This document shows positions 16,510 to 25,492 of a DNA stretch of 64,000 nucleotides, in pieces; the first letter of the stretch is position 1, and each line of letters starts with the position of its first letter. Both the position numbers and the translations under genes were made by a program. The notes beneath the pieces were generated by a model. That model saw nothing but the letters and a program-made list of their open reading frames with translations, did not search any database and had not been told where the DNA came from. Location of the stretch: the NCBI RefSeq assembly GCF_027853965.1, contig NZ_JAQGLB010000003.1, forward strand, positions 372,001 to 436,000, given 5' to 3'. Source of the DNA: Saccharopolyspora indica. Its GTDB lineage: Bacteria > Actinomycetota > Actinomycetes > Mycobacteriales > Pseudonocardiaceae.

Positions 16510-17658
16510 ATGCTGCGTGACCTGCCCCTGTCCGGGGTCGTCGTGGTGGAGCTGAGCGACAGCGCCTCGGCGCCTTTCGCCGGGAAGATCCTCGCGGAGC
16601 TCGGCGCCGAGGTGTGGAAGGTGGAGCGCCCCTCGGGCGACTCCGCGCGCGGCTGGGGCCCGAGCACCTGGAAGGGCAGCGGCGCCGCCTTCCACGCGCT
16701 CAACCGCGGCAAGCGGTGCATCAGCGTGGACATCAAGGACCAGGACCAGCTGGCGAGGCTGCACCGGCTGATCGCCGAACGCGCCGACGTCTTCATCCAC
16801 AACCTCCGGCCCGGCACCAGCGCGAAGTACGGGCTCGACGCCGACAGCCTCCGGGTCACCAAGCCCGAGCTGGTGCACTGCGAGATCGGCGCCTTCGGGC
16901 ACGTCGGCCCGCTGCGCACCCAGCCCGGCTACGACCCGCTCATGCAGGCGTTCTCCGGGATCATGAGCCTCACCGGCGAGGAGGGGCAGCCACCGGTGCG
17001 CGCCGGGGTGTCCATCATCGACTTCGGGTCCGCGATGTGGGCTGTGATCGGCGTCCTCTCCGCGCTGTACCGGCGCCAGGAGAAGCACAGCGGAGCGACG
17101 GTGAGCGGCTCGCTGCTGGAGACCGCCCTCGCGTGGATGTCCATCGGCATCGCGAGCTACAACGCCGACGGCCATCCCGGCGGGCGGCACGGTTCGGGAG
17201 CCGTCTTCATCGTGCCGCACCGCGCCTACTCGACGGCCGACGGGGACCTGATCGTCAGCTGCGCCAACGACGCGCTGTTCGCCAGGCTGTGCGCCGCGCT
17301 GGGGCGTCCTGAGTGGGCCGCCGACGAGCGGTTCACCACGAACCAGGCGCGGCTGCGGAACCGGGCGGAGATCGACCGGCTGATCGGTGAGCGGCTCGCG
17401 GGCGAATCCAGCGCCCACTGGCAGGAACTGCTGCAGGAGCACGGGATTCCGGTGGCGCCCGTCCAGTCCGTCGCCGACGTGGTCGCCCACGAGCAGACCC
17501 GGGAACTGGACATCATCGGCAAGCCCGCGGGCGACGAGCTCGGCGTCGTGGGACTGCCGCTGTCCTTCGACGGCAAGCGTCCGCCGCCGCTGCACCCGGC
17601 GCACGACATCGGTGCGGACAACGACCAGCTCGACGCGGCGCTGAAGCCCCCGGCTTGA
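16510..17658 (+). CDS. CaiB/BaiF family III CoA-transferase
   Basis: 382 residues from an ATG preceded by GGGAAGCGAGAG. The formyl-CoA-transferase type is clear: LAELGAEVWKVERPSGD near residue 28, HALNRGKRCISVD near 62, GYDPLMQAFSGIMSLTG near 140, and the nucleophilic Asp171 in SIIDFGSAMW. Last gene of the row starting at 11877. A 67-bp gap separates it from the preceding transferase, so the two may be independent enzymes or subunits; heteromeric family III enzymes are known, but this pairing is inference. Confidence 0.87.
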   Translation: MLRDLPLSGVVVVELSDSASAPFAGKILAELGAEVWKVERPSGDSARGWGPSTWKGSGAAFHALNRGKRCISVDIKDQDQLARLHRLIAERADVFIHNLRPGTSAKYGLDADSLRVTKPELVHCEIGAFGHVGPLRTQPGYDPLMQAFSGIMSLTGEEGQPPVRAGVSIIDFGSAMWAVIGVLSALYRRQEKHSGATVSGSLLETALAWMSIGIASYNADGHPGGRHGSGAVFIVPHRAYSTADGDLIVSCANDALFARLCAALGRPEWAADERFTTNQARLRNRAEIDRLIGERLAGESSAHWQELLQEHGIPVAPVQSVADVVAHEQTRELDIIGKPAGDELGVVGLPLSFDGKRPPPLHPAHDIGADNDQLDAALKPPA

Positions 17659-17687
17659 ACACCGATCGACCAACCCTTTCATCATAG

Positions 17688-17710
17688 ATAATATTTTGTG
17701 TATCTTATGG
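17688..17710 (+). promoter_or_regulatory. AT-box copy 6
   Basis: Core AATATTTTGTGT (17690-17701), about 67 bp before the second MHS transporter start. Suggests a separate promoter for that gene. Confidence 0.5.
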
Positions 17711-17766
17711 TCCTCTCGCCCGTGTGGTGGCAACCACATGGACCTGCACCAGCGAAGGGCCGATCG

Positions 17767-19140
17767 ATGACGCTTGGACCAGCCGGAACCGGATCCGCAC
17801 CGCCGCAGCCCCCGAAGAGCGTGGGCCCCGCCGTCGTGATCGGCACGACGCTCGAGTGGTTCGACTTCTACCTCTACGCCTCCATGGCGGCGCTGGTGTT
17901 CGGGAAGATCTTCTTCCCCTCGGGAAACTCGGCGCTGAGCACCTTGGCGGCCTTCGCGACGTTCGCGGTCGGCTTCCTGGCCCGCCCGCTGGGCGGCGTG
18001 CTCTTCGGGGCGCTCGGCGACAGGATCGGCCGGAAGGCCGTCCTGTCGCTCAGCCTGCTGATCATGGGCATCGCATCGGGGCTCATCGGCCTCCTGCCCC
18101 CGTACGCCTCGATCGGCATCGCGGCCCCGATCCTCCTGGTGGTCCTGCGGATCCTGCAGGGCTTCGGGGCGAGCGCGGAACTGGGCAGCGCCATCACGGT
18201 GGCCTACGAGTACGCCGACGAGAAGACCAAGGGGCGCTACGCGGCCCTTCCCGCGCTGGGAGCGCAGATCGGCCTGCTGGCGGCATCGCTGGCGGTCACC
18301 GCCGTCACCAGCTTCGGCGACGAGTTCCTCCACAGCTGGGGCTGGCGGATCCCGTTCATCGCCAGCTTCGCGCTCGTCGGCGTGGGCTGGTGGATCCGCC
18401 GCAGCATGCCAGAGACACCGGAGTTCGAGCAGGTGGCCGCGGACGCCCGCAATCGCAAGGGCATCCACGTCCTGCGCGACCTGGTGCGGTCCGACTGGCG
18501 CGGCCTGCTGGTGGTGGCCGCGATCTACGGCGGCTACGCGGCGATCTCCTACACCTTCAAGACGTTCTCGCTGTCCTACCTCACCGAGTTCCAGGGCGTC
18601 GCCGCCAACGTCGGATCGTTCGGCATCACCTTGGCCAGCATCGTCGCCATCGTCTCGGTGCCGCTCATCGGCCGGCTGTGCGACCGGATCTCGATCCGCC
18701 GCGTCATGGTGTTCGGCGCGATCGGCGTCCTCGCGCTGGCGTTCCCGATGTTCTGGGTCCTCGACACCGGCCGCCCCGGCTACATCTGGGCGTTGCTGAT
18801 GCTGGCCACGGGTGTGCTCGCCCCGGTCATCATCGTGGCGAGCAGCGCGTTCATGGCGCAGCAGTTCCCGACGGAGGTCCGCTCCTCGGGCATCGGCGCC
18901 GGGCGGGAGATCAGCGGTGCGGTGGCCGGTGGTCTCGCCCCGCTGGCCGCGCTGGCCATGGTCACCATGTCGCCCAGCCACTCGACCTGGGGCGTGTCCG
19001 TGCTGATCGCGGCTTCCGCGCTGCTGGTGATCCTCGGTGCGCTCTTCGACCAGAAGCGCCGCGTCGATTCCCGCTCCGGGAAGAACCCCGCGGGCACCCG
19101 CCCGGACGAAGGCGTCGCGAACCGGGTGTCGGCCGACTGA
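17767..19140 (+). CDS. MHS-type MFS transporter, copy 2
   Basis: 457 residues, start chosen at the ATG after the purine-rich CGAAGGGCCGATCG. Twelve predicted membrane helices with the MHS signature (TLEWFDFYLYASMAALVFGK, FATFAVGFLARPLGG, LGDRIGRKAVL, SWGWRIPFIASF). A proton-coupled importer for an organic acid or similar solute. The C-terminal 30 residues are charged and cytosolic. Its own AT-box places it in the same presumed regulon as the catabolic genes. Differs from copy 1 through most of the length, so a different substrate is possible. Confidence 0.9.
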   Translation: MTLGPAGTGSAPPQPPKSVGPAVVIGTTLEWFDFYLYASMAALVFGKIFFPSGNSALSTLAAFATFAVGFLARPLGGVLFGALGDRIGRKAVLSLSLLIMGIASGLIGLLPPYASIGIAAPILLVVLRILQGFGASAELGSAITVAYEYADEKTKGRYAALPALGAQIGLLAASLAVTAVTSFGDEFLHSWGWRIPFIASFALVGVGWWIRRSMPETPEFEQVAADARNRKGIHVLRDLVRSDWRGLLVVAAIYGGYAAISYTFKTFSLSYLTEFQGVAANVGSFGITLASIVAIVSVPLIGRLCDRISIRRVMVFGAIGVLALAFPMFWVLDTGRPGYIWALLMLATGVLAPVIIVASSAFMAQQFPTEVRSSGIGAGREISGAVAGGLAPLAALAMVTMSPSHSTWGVSVLIAASALLVILGALFDQKRRVDSRSGKNPAGTRPDEGVANRVSAD

Positions 19141-19145
19141 GCCGT

Positions 19146-19180
19146 GCGATCCCCGGTCGGCGCCTCCGGCCGGGGATCGC
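19146..19180. terminator. Bidirectional hairpin terminator
   Basis: An 11-bp stem GCGATCCCCGG/CCGGGGATCGC, extended outside by CTGAGCCG/CGGCTCAG (19137-19189), between convergent transporter genes. Confidence 0.65.
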
Positions 19181-19185
19181 CCGGC

Positions 19186-20403
19186 TCAGCTCTCGCACAG
19201 CCTGCCGGGACGGCAGACCCACGCGGTGATCGCCACCAGCGCAGCGGCGACCACCAGGGCCACCGGGACGGAGAACGCATCCGCCAACGCCCCGTTGAGC
19301 AGCGCGGCGACCGGGCGCGACCCGACGAAACAGGCCATCCACAGGCTCATCACGCGCCCGCGCAGCGAGTCCGGGACGGCGACCTGGAGCAGGGTCGTCA
19401 GGCTGGTGAGCGCCACGGACATCCCGGCACCCGCGAATCCGAAGGCTCCGACCGTGGCCGCGATGGGCAGTGGCACCGCCAGCACGGCCGTGGCCACGCC
19501 GAGCACGCACAGCCCGGCGGCCACGAGCGGCGTACGCCCGAACCACCGCTCCACCGGTCCCATGACCACGACACCGAGCGCGGCTCCGATGCCGAACGCC
19601 GACGCGAAGACCCCCACCGCGGCCGTGCCACCGCCGGCGGCCTCGGCGATGGCCGGAGCCAGGGTGAGCGCCGGGTCGGCCGCCACACCGATGGTGACGA
19701 CCCCGAGCAGGATCAACGCGATCCTGCGCTCGCTGCGCACGTACCGCACCGCCGCCCGCATCGAGCTGTCCGCCTCGGGATCGCGCGCCTCCGGCTCGTC
19801 GACGCGGAGCATGGCCACGACGACGGAGAAGGCCACGTTGGTGGCAGCGGCGGCCAGCAGCGCCGGTCCGGGGCCGGACCAGGCCACCAGCAACGCGCCG
19901 AGCGCGGGACCGGCGGACCTGCCCACGAGCATCGGCAGCGAGTCCAACCGGACCGCCGTCGGGACCTCGCCCTCCCGGACCAGCGCGGGAACGATCGAGA
20001 GCAGCGCCGGGCCGCCCAGCACGAGCCCCATGCCCATGACCAGGGACGCGGCCAGGACCATCACCCTGCCCACGGGGCCATCACCGCCGTCGAGCAGGCA
20101 CCAGAGGCCGAGCGCGGCGGATCCGGCGGTGCAGACGAGGCGACCGAGGATGATCTGGTGCCGCCGGTCGCCCCGGTCGGCGGCGACGCCGCTGGCGCCC
20201 ACGAAGAGCAGCTGCGGCCCGAACTGCACGACGCTGACCAGCCCGACGTAGAGCACCGAGCCGGTGAACTGGTACGCGAGCACCGCGGCGATGACGTTGT
20301 GACTCCACAACCCCGCGAGCGAGAGCGTCTTGCCGAAGAAGAACGGGCCGAAGCGGCGATCCCTGAGCAGCACCAGCGCGGGGCGAGGGCTCACCTCGGT
20401 CAC
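19186..20403 (-). CDS. MFS exporter (EntS/MFS_3 type)
   Basis: 405 residues from the GTG giving MTEVSPRPALVLL; a TTG further up is possible but lies within the operator-like dyad. The first helices read LRDRRFGPFFFGKTLSLAG and VVQFGPQLLFVGASGVAADRGDRR, typical of the drug and siderophore exporter group of MFS. Twelve hydrophobic segments. It probably exports a small molecule. The promoter has a perfect palindrome at 20431-20446 in place of an AT-box, so its control seems separate from the catabolic genes. Confidence 0.82.
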   Translation of the reverse strand: MTEVSPRPALVLLRDRRFGPFFFGKTLSLAGLWSHNVIAAVLAYQFTGSVLYVGLVSVVQFGPQLLFVGASGVAADRGDRRHQIILGRLVCTAGSAALGLWCLLDGGDGPVGRVMVLAASLVMGMGLVLGGPALLSIVPALVREGEVPTAVRLDSLPMLVGRSAGPALGALLVAWSGPGPALLAAAATNVAFSVVVAMLRVDEPEARDPEADSSMRAAVRYVRSERRIALILLGVVTIGVAADPALTLAPAIAEAAGGGTAAVGVFASAFGIGAALGVVVMGPVERWFGRTPLVAAGLCVLGVATAVLAVPLPIAATVGAFGFAGAGMSVALTSLTTLLQVAVPDSLRGRVMSLWMACFVGSRPVAALLNGALADAFSVPVALVVAAALVAITAWVCRPGRLCES

Positions 20404-20430
20404 CGGCGCACCACCCACTTCGGTAGTTAG

Positions 20431-20446
20431 CAACAATAAATTGTTG
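20431..20446. promoter_or_regulatory. Palindromic operator candidate before the MFS exporter
   Basis: Perfect dyad CAACAAT-AA-ATTGTTG, with an overlapping GTTAGCAAC dyad to its left. Such sites are typical of MarR-family operators that control exporters. It is about 28 bp from the exporter start. Confidence 0.55.
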
Positions 20447-20513
20447 GCCGCAGACTACCACCCGCGCAGGACGAGTCCGGCCGACGCCGCGAAGCGCGAC
20501 GCCGGCCTCGCGA

Positions 20514-21932
20514 TCATCCCCGAACCGTGGTCTCCTTCATGATCGTGCCGATGTCACCGACGGTTTCGAGGTTCAGCACGGCGTCCACGATACGGTCCAC
20601 ATTGGACTCCGCGATGATCCCCTCCGCGTTGCGGCGGAACTTCTCGGCGAGCTCGTCGTTGGTCATGGTGGTTCCGGGCTCCGGCGACTTGCTGCCCTTC
20701 GGGTAGCGCCGCTCCCCCACGAACACCTCACCGCGCGCCGAGACCTCGATGCGGGCCGGTCGGCTCGCGGCGTTGCCCTTGAGCATCTCGACGTAGTCCG
20801 GGTGGACCTCGTGCGTCGTCCGGCCCATCAGGTCGAGCACGGACTTGCTGTGGATGAGTTCCGGGTCGTGCCAGGCGGGGCCCGGCGGCACGCGGTGCGC
20901 CCCGACGGCAAGGCCGTGGGCGATGCTGAACTGCGCGTCGTGCGGGTGCTCGATGTCGCGGTTGAGCCAGAGCGGCTGCTCGACGAAGCCCTCGACCAGC
21001 GCCTTGATGCCGTCGATCTCCTCCGGCTTCAGATCGTTGTCCGCCACGATCTCGCCCAGCGAATCCAGCAGCGCGTGCAGGATCCGGCAGTGCGGGTACG
21101 GCTTGAAGGTCTGCTCGGCCGGGAATCGCCACTCGCCGCCGAGCGCATCGGTGATGTGCTCGGGTTCCCAGCGCGTCGTCCCGATGAAGCGCGGGAAGCC
21201 GAACTCCCGGTCGTCGAGCACCTGCAGATCGCCGCGGTGGCCCAGGTCGGCCATGTGCGCGGCGGTCAGCGCGGCCTGCGTCAGCGTGCCCGCCAGCAGG
21301 TACTTGATCGTGGAGGTCGGCGTGTGCATGCTCCACGAGCGGAAGGAGTTGACCGGCGCCACGAGGCCTGCGATGCCGAGCGCGTGCGCCTGGACCTCGG
21401 GCGCGAGCCCCTTCAGCTTGGTGATGGCCGCGGTCGCCCCGAAGACGGTGCTGCTGTAGCCGTAGACCTTCGGGGTGTTCACCTCGCCGTCCTTGACGTC
21501 GCGCAGGTAGTCCATCGCCTTGCCGATGCGGTAGGACATTTCGTGCGCGACGGCGACCGCTGTGATCAGCTCCTTGCCCGAGGCGCCGGCGCTCTCCCCG
21601 ACGGCGAGCGCGCCGGGCAGCACATACGGGGTGACGTGCCCGGGCGGGAGCACCGCATCGGAGTCGAGCGTGTTGATCAGCTCGCCGTTGGCGAACGACG
21701 CCCCGAACACCGAAACCCGTTCCGGCGTACCGATGATGGTGGCATCACCGCCCGAGCCCCCCGTCATCCGGCCGTAGTCGACGCCGATGCGGCCCTTGGG
21801 CTGGTTGACCGCGCCCAGCGCGCAACCGATCGAGTCCAGCACGATGCGCTTGGACTCCTCGACGACATCGGCGGGCAACTGGTCGAATTCGCTGCGGACG
21901 GTGAAGTCCGCCAGCTGTTCGACGATGGTCAT
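20514..21932 (-). CDS. MmgE/PrpD family protein, copy 2
   Basis: 472 residues from an ATG with GAGAGGATC upstream. Family features: SKRIVLDSIGCALGA near residue 27, NGELINTLDSDAVLPPGHVTP near 80, where 2-methylcitrate dehydratases keep an Asp/His pair, and FKPYPHCRILHALLDSLG near 280, an active-site segment. It acts on a small acid by dehydration, decarboxylation or epimerisation. It is cotranscribed with the SDR upstream (16-base gap). Copy 1 at 3902 also lies near an SDR, so the two may be parallel versions for different substrates. Confidence 0.86.
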   Translation of the reverse strand: MTIVEQLADFTVRSEFDQLPADVVEESKRIVLDSIGCALGAVNQPKGRIGVDYGRMTGGSGGDATIIGTPERVSVFGASFANGELINTLDSDAVLPPGHVTPYVLPGALAVGESAGASGKELITAVAVAHEMSYRIGKAMDYLRDVKDGEVNTPKVYGYSSTVFGATAAITKLKGLAPEVQAHALGIAGLVAPVNSFRSWSMHTPTSTIKYLLAGTLTQAALTAAHMADLGHRGDLQVLDDREFGFPRFIGTTRWEPEHITDALGGEWRFPAEQTFKPYPHCRILHALLDSLGEIVADNDLKPEEIDGIKALVEGFVEQPLWLNRDIEHPHDAQFSIAHGLAVGAHRVPPGPAWHDPELIHSKSVLDLMGRTTHEVHPDYVEMLKGNAASRPARIEVSARGEVFVGERRYPKGSKSPEPGTTMTNDELAEKFRRNAEGIIAESNVDRIVDAVLNLETVGDIGTIMKETTVRG

Positions 21933-21948
21933 TGCGGAGATCCTCTCG

Positions 21949-22752
21949 TCAGACTGCGGCGCCGCGCAGCGTCCGGCCGCCGTCCACGACGACCTGGGTT
22001 CCGGTCATGTACGTCGCGAGATCGGAGGCGAGGAACAGCGCCACCCGGCCGATCTCGTCCGGCACGCCCATCCGCCCCATCGGGACCACCGCTTCGAACG
22101 CGTCGAGCACGTCGTCGTCGAGCGGGCCGAGGCCGGGCGTGCGGATGCCGCCGGGCGCGACGGAGTTGACCGAGATGCCGTGCGGGGCGAGCTCCAGCGC
22201 CATGGTCTTGAGCAGGCCGGCGACGCCGTGCTTGGAGGCGCCGTAGTGCCCCATCCCGACCAGCGACGGGGTCAGGGATTCGATCGAGGACACCACGATG
22301 ATCCGGCCGCCGCTGCCCTGCGCGATCATCTGCCGGGCCGCCGCCTGCGAGCAGGCCATGACGCCCAGCAGATTGACCTCGAGCGTGCGCCGCGCGGTTT
22401 CCAGGTCCAGCTCCAGGAACGGCGCGATCCCGTAGATGCCCGCGTTGTTCACGAAGATGTCCAGGGCGCCGAACCGGTCGACTGCGGCGCGCACCATCGC
22501 CTCGGCGTCCGCCGGATCGCTGACGTCGCCGACGACGGCGTGCAGCCGGTCCGCCTCGGCGAACTCCGCCACCGCCTGCTCAGCGGCTGCGCCGTTGATG
22601 TCCGACACCACGACGTTGGCCCCGGCCTCGTGGAGGCGGCGCACGATGCCGAGGCCGATGCCCATGGCACCGCCGACGACGAGCGCGGTCTTGCCGCTCA
22701 GGTCCACCAGTTCACCGATGGAAGCCGCTTCCGCAGCGGGGAATTTGGTCAT
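21949..22752 (-). CDS. Short-chain dehydrogenase/reductase
   Basis: 267 residues. The nucleotide motif is GGAMGIG in place of TGxxxGIG, near residue 27; NNAG near residue 106; catalytic Ser, Tyr and Lys in VVSSIESL and HYGASKHG near residues 154-172. The C terminus VVVDGGRTL is typical. It is divergent from the LysR gene and starts about 130 bp from AT-box 7. Likely oxidises a hydroxy-acyl intermediate with NAD; direction and substrate unknown. Confidence 0.86.
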   Translation of the reverse strand: MTKFPAAEAASIGELVDLSGKTALVVGGAMGIGLGIVRRLHEAGANVVVSDINGAAAEQAVAEFAEADRLHAVVGDVSDPADAEAMVRAAVDRFGALDIFVNNAGIYGIAPFLELDLETARRTLEVNLLGVMACSQAAARQMIAQGSGGRIIVVSSIESLTPSLVGMGHYGASKHGVAGLLKTMALELAPHGISVNSVAPGGIRTPGLGPLDDDVLDAFEAVVPMGRMGVPDEIGRVALFLASDLATYMTGTQVVVDGGRTLRGAAV

Positions 22753-22879
22753 GGCAGTGATTGCCCCTCACAAGGTCGATTCTGGATTTCCAGCCGGGCG
22801 TTGTCCGGCGGACCTGACCGGGCGGCGCACCCGGGCGCGCCGGCCTCTCGTCGCGACTTCGTGACGGTCGCGAAAATTT

Positions 22880-22893
22880 AATATATATTGTGT
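22880..22893 (+). promoter_or_regulatory. AT-box copy 7
   Basis: AATATATATTGTGT in the divergent SDR-LysR intergenic region, about 60 bp before the LysR start. Confidence 0.5.
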
Positions 22894-22951
22894 TCCTCAC
22901 AGGCGGAAGGGGCGACGGCGCCGCGAGGCGGTGCCCGGAGGCGAGGGACGC

Positions 22952-23866
22952 ATGTTCAACCGGCTGCACCTGATCCGCCAGGTCGACCTGTTCACGCTGC
23001 GGCTGTTCCTGTCCGCGATCGAGGAGAAGCAGATCGGGCTCGCCGCGATCCGGGAGAACATCGCGGCCTCCACGGCCACCAAGCGGATCCAGGCCCTGGA
23101 GGACGTCGCGGGCATCCAGTTGCTGGAGCGCGGCCCGAAAGGCGTCGCGCCGAGCCCGGCGGGCACCGTCCTGGAGCGCTACGCCCGCGCGATCTTCGAC
23201 AGCCTGGAGGACATGCGCTCCGAGATCGCCACCTTCACCGACGGCGTGCGCGGCGAGCTGGCGATCGCCTCCGCCCGGTCCGTCATCAACCCGTTCCTGG
23301 CCCGCGAACTGGGCGACTACTGCCGCGAGTACCCGCTGGTCGACCTGACCGTGCGCGAACTCGTGAACCCCGAGATCATCCACCAGGTCGCGCGCGGCGA
23401 GGCCGATATCGGCGTGTTCGCCGCCGCCTACGAACTCGATCTCGACGGCATCGACGTCACGCCCTACCGGCAGGACCGCATCGTCGCCGTCGTGCCCGCC
23501 AACCACCGGCTCGCCGACCGCTCCGGCGCGGCCTTCCAGGACCTCCTGACCGAGAACCTCATCGCGGTCGGCACCATGTCCGGCACGTTCCGCGCCGCAG
23601 CCCGCCGCCTCGGGCTCGACTTCGAGTCCAGGCACGTGGTGAAGAGCGCCAGCGTGGCCATCAGCCTCGTCCAGGCCGGGCTCGGCGTCACCGCGGTGCC
23701 CGAATGCCTGCTCGACCACGATCTGCGCACCCGCGTCGCGGTCCTCGAACTCACCGAGCCGTGGGCCGTGCGCAAGATCCACATCGCCACCGCGCACGGG
23801 CGCAGCCCCGGGCCGGCCGCGCGCGCCCTGCTCAAGCAGCTGCTCGACCGGCCGCAGGACGCCTGA
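22952..23866 (+). CDS. LysR-type transcriptional regulator
   Basis: 304 residues from the ATG with GAGGGA upstream. The N-terminal winged helix spans about residues 10-70 (LRLFLSAIEEKQIGLAA, STATKRIQALEDVAGIQLLERGPKGV), followed by the periplasmic-binding-like co-inducer domain. It is divergent from the SDR-MmgE operon, the usual arrangement for a LysR activator of its neighbours. The ligand cannot be read. It also carries an AT-box, so it may itself be under the presumed GntR control. Confidence 0.9.
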   Translation: MFNRLHLIRQVDLFTLRLFLSAIEEKQIGLAAIRENIAASTATKRIQALEDVAGIQLLERGPKGVAPSPAGTVLERYARAIFDSLEDMRSEIATFTDGVRGELAIASARSVINPFLARELGDYCREYPLVDLTVRELVNPEIIHQVARGEADIGVFAAAYELDLDGIDVTPYRQDRIVAVVPANHRLADRSGAAFQDLLTENLIAVGTMSGTFRAAARRLGLDFESRHVVKSASVAISLVQAGLGVTAVPECLLDHDLRTRVAVLELTEPWAVRKIHIATAHGRSPGPAARALLKQLLDRPQDA

Positions 23867-23892
23867 GCCGCGTCACTCCGCGGCATGAAGAT

Positions 23893-23949
23893 GCCCCCTC
23901 GGCGGCGGACCGCTCCTCCCACGAGATCGGTCCGCGCTGCCGAGGGGGC
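23893..23949. terminator. Bidirectional hairpin terminator
   Basis: Two stacked stems, outer GCCCCCTCGGC/GCCGAGGGGGC and inner GCGGACCG/CGGTCCGC, between convergent LysR and CoA-ligase genes. Confidence 0.65.
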
Positions 23950-23965
23950 GCCTCCTCCGCCCGTC

Positions 23966-25312
23966 TCAAACCCGTTCGATCAGGTTGACCTTGACGTGGT
24001 CCGGGCGCTTGAGGGTGCCGTCGGGAACGAGCTCCACGACGGTCTTGACGTTGAGCGCCGAGCGGATCCGGGTCTCGATGGCCGTGCGCAGCTCCGCCTG
24101 CTCCGCCTCGCCCATCCCCTGCGCGTGCTCCACGACCAGCGGCAGCGGCCGCTGGGTCGAGTGGCCTTCGAAGTCCGCCCGGATGCGCAGCTCGCCGGTG
24201 GCGGCGGGGACCAGCTCGGCGACCAGTTGCTTGATGGCCGAGGGGAAGACGTTGATGCCGCGGACGATGAGCATGTCGTCGGTGCGGCCGATGCAGCGGA
24301 CCTTGAACCCGGTGCGCCCGCACGAGCAGTCGGTGCCGGTGACCACCACGTGGTCCCGGGTGCGGAACCGCAGCAGCGGCGAGGCCTGGCGGCGCAGCGC
24401 GGTGTAGACGAGTTCGCCCTGCGCGCCGGCCACCGGCTCGATGCGCTGGCCGGTGTCCGGGTCGATCAGCTCGGCGACCATGAGGTCCGGTGACAGGAAG
24501 TGCATCCCGTCCGCCGCCTCGCACTCGCCCCAGTAGGTGCAGGCGATGTCCGTACCGCCCAGCATCTCGCGCGAGGTCGCGCCCCACAGCGACTCGATCT
24601 TCTCCCGGACCGAGGGCAGCCCGCCGCCCGGCTCGCCGCCGACGCTGATCGCGCGGACGCCGAGCTCGCTGGCCGGGCGGCCGACGATCCGCGGCGCCTG
24701 CTCGGCCAGGTGGGCCAGGAAGTTCGGCGTGCCGATCATCGCGTTCGGCCGCTGGTCGGCCTGCACCCGCAGCAGCCGTTCGGCGCCCGCTTCCGCACCG
24801 ATCGGGATGTCCACGATGCCCATGTACTGCAGGATCTGGATCACCGGCAGGCCGCCGACGAAGCCCTTGCTCATGCCGAAGGCGTGCAGCAGCCGGTCAC
24901 CGGGCCGGAACCCGTTCGCGTACAGCGCGCGGGCGCCGAGCTCGCACCAGGTGACCACGTCGCCTGCGGTCAGCCCGACGTAGGACGGGCTGCCCGTGGT
25001 CCCCGAAGATGCCTGCACCTGAACGATGTCCGCGGCGTCGGCCGCCACGTGCGCGCCCAGGGGCGGCGCGGTGGCCAGGCTGTCGCGCAACTCCTGCTTC
25101 TCGGTGAAGGGCAGGTCCGCCAGGTCGTCGACGGTGCGGACCTTCGCCACGTCGACGCCGTGCTCGGCGAACTTCGCGCGGTAGAACTCGCTGTGCGCGG
25201 CCAGGTGGTCCAGCTGCTCCCGCAGGCGTTCGTCCTGGACCGCGCGTGCCTCCGCCGGTGAAAGGGTTTCCACGGCGCTCCAGTAGTTCGCCGAGAACGG
25301 AGCGGCTGCCAT
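23966..25312 (-). CDS. Phenylacetate-CoA ligase family (PaaK-like) AMP-forming ligase
   Basis: 448 residues from an ATG with a strong GGAGG site four bases away; the longer upstream frame is not needed. Adenylation motifs: QASSGTTGSPSYVGLTAGDV near residue 93, YWGECE near 230, and the PaaK-type hinge RTDDMLIVRGINVFPSAIK near 345. PaaK enzymes activate aryl- or arylacetic acids with ATP and CoA. No ring-oxygenase genes are in the window, so the substrate may be another carboxylic acid. AT-box 8 lies upstream. It probably forms the first CoA ester for the thiolase and CoA-transferase row on the same strand. Confidence 0.9.
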   Translation of the reverse strand: MAAAPFSANYWSAVETLSPAEARAVQDERLREQLDHLAAHSEFYRAKFAEHGVDVAKVRTVDDLADLPFTEKQELRDSLATAPPLGAHVAADAADIVQVQASSGTTGSPSYVGLTAGDVVTWCELGARALYANGFRPGDRLLHAFGMSKGFVGGLPVIQILQYMGIVDIPIGAEAGAERLLRVQADQRPNAMIGTPNFLAHLAEQAPRIVGRPASELGVRAISVGGEPGGGLPSVREKIESLWGATSREMLGGTDIACTYWGECEAADGMHFLSPDLMVAELIDPDTGQRIEPVAGAQGELVYTALRRQASPLLRFRTRDHVVVTGTDCSCGRTGFKVRCIGRTDDMLIVRGINVFPSAIKQLVAELVPAATGELRIRADFEGHSTQRPLPLVVEHAQGMGEAEQAELRTAIETRIRSALNVKTVVELVPDGTLKRPDHVKVNLIERV

Positions 25313-25436
25313 GACGCCTCCTGTGAATCGGTGATCACCCCGCGGTCGAACTCCTGGGGACGTTCCGCTCGCGGAACCTCCCGCCGCACCCTGCGCGCTG
25401 ATCGCCGAGGTGCGCTCGACGGGGCATACCAACGGT

Positions 25437-25463
25437 AGTAGAAAAATATTATGTATAGCAATT
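25437..25463 (+). promoter_or_regulatory. AT-box copy 8
   Basis: Core AAAATATTATGT (25443-25454) between the thiolase stop and the PaaK-like start, about 130 bp before the latter. It implies that the ligase has its own promoter. Confidence 0.55.
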
Positions 25464-25492
25464 CCGCGGCCGGATTTCTCCGAGCCGGTACG

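Noticed and set aside
16165-18981. 938-codon minus-strand frame across CoA-transferases and MHS transporter
   Set aside because: It spans two real plus-strand genes and a terminator-free gap, with no recognisable domain.
19144-20430. 428-codon plus-strand frame over the MFS exporter
   Set aside because: Composition is repetitive (H, D, R, G) and the minus strand has clear membrane helices of an MFS protein.
3902-21932. Methylcitrate cycle from the two MmgE/PrpD genes
   Set aside because: No methylcitrate synthase or methylisocitrate lyase is in the window, and the two genes are in separate operons with other partners.
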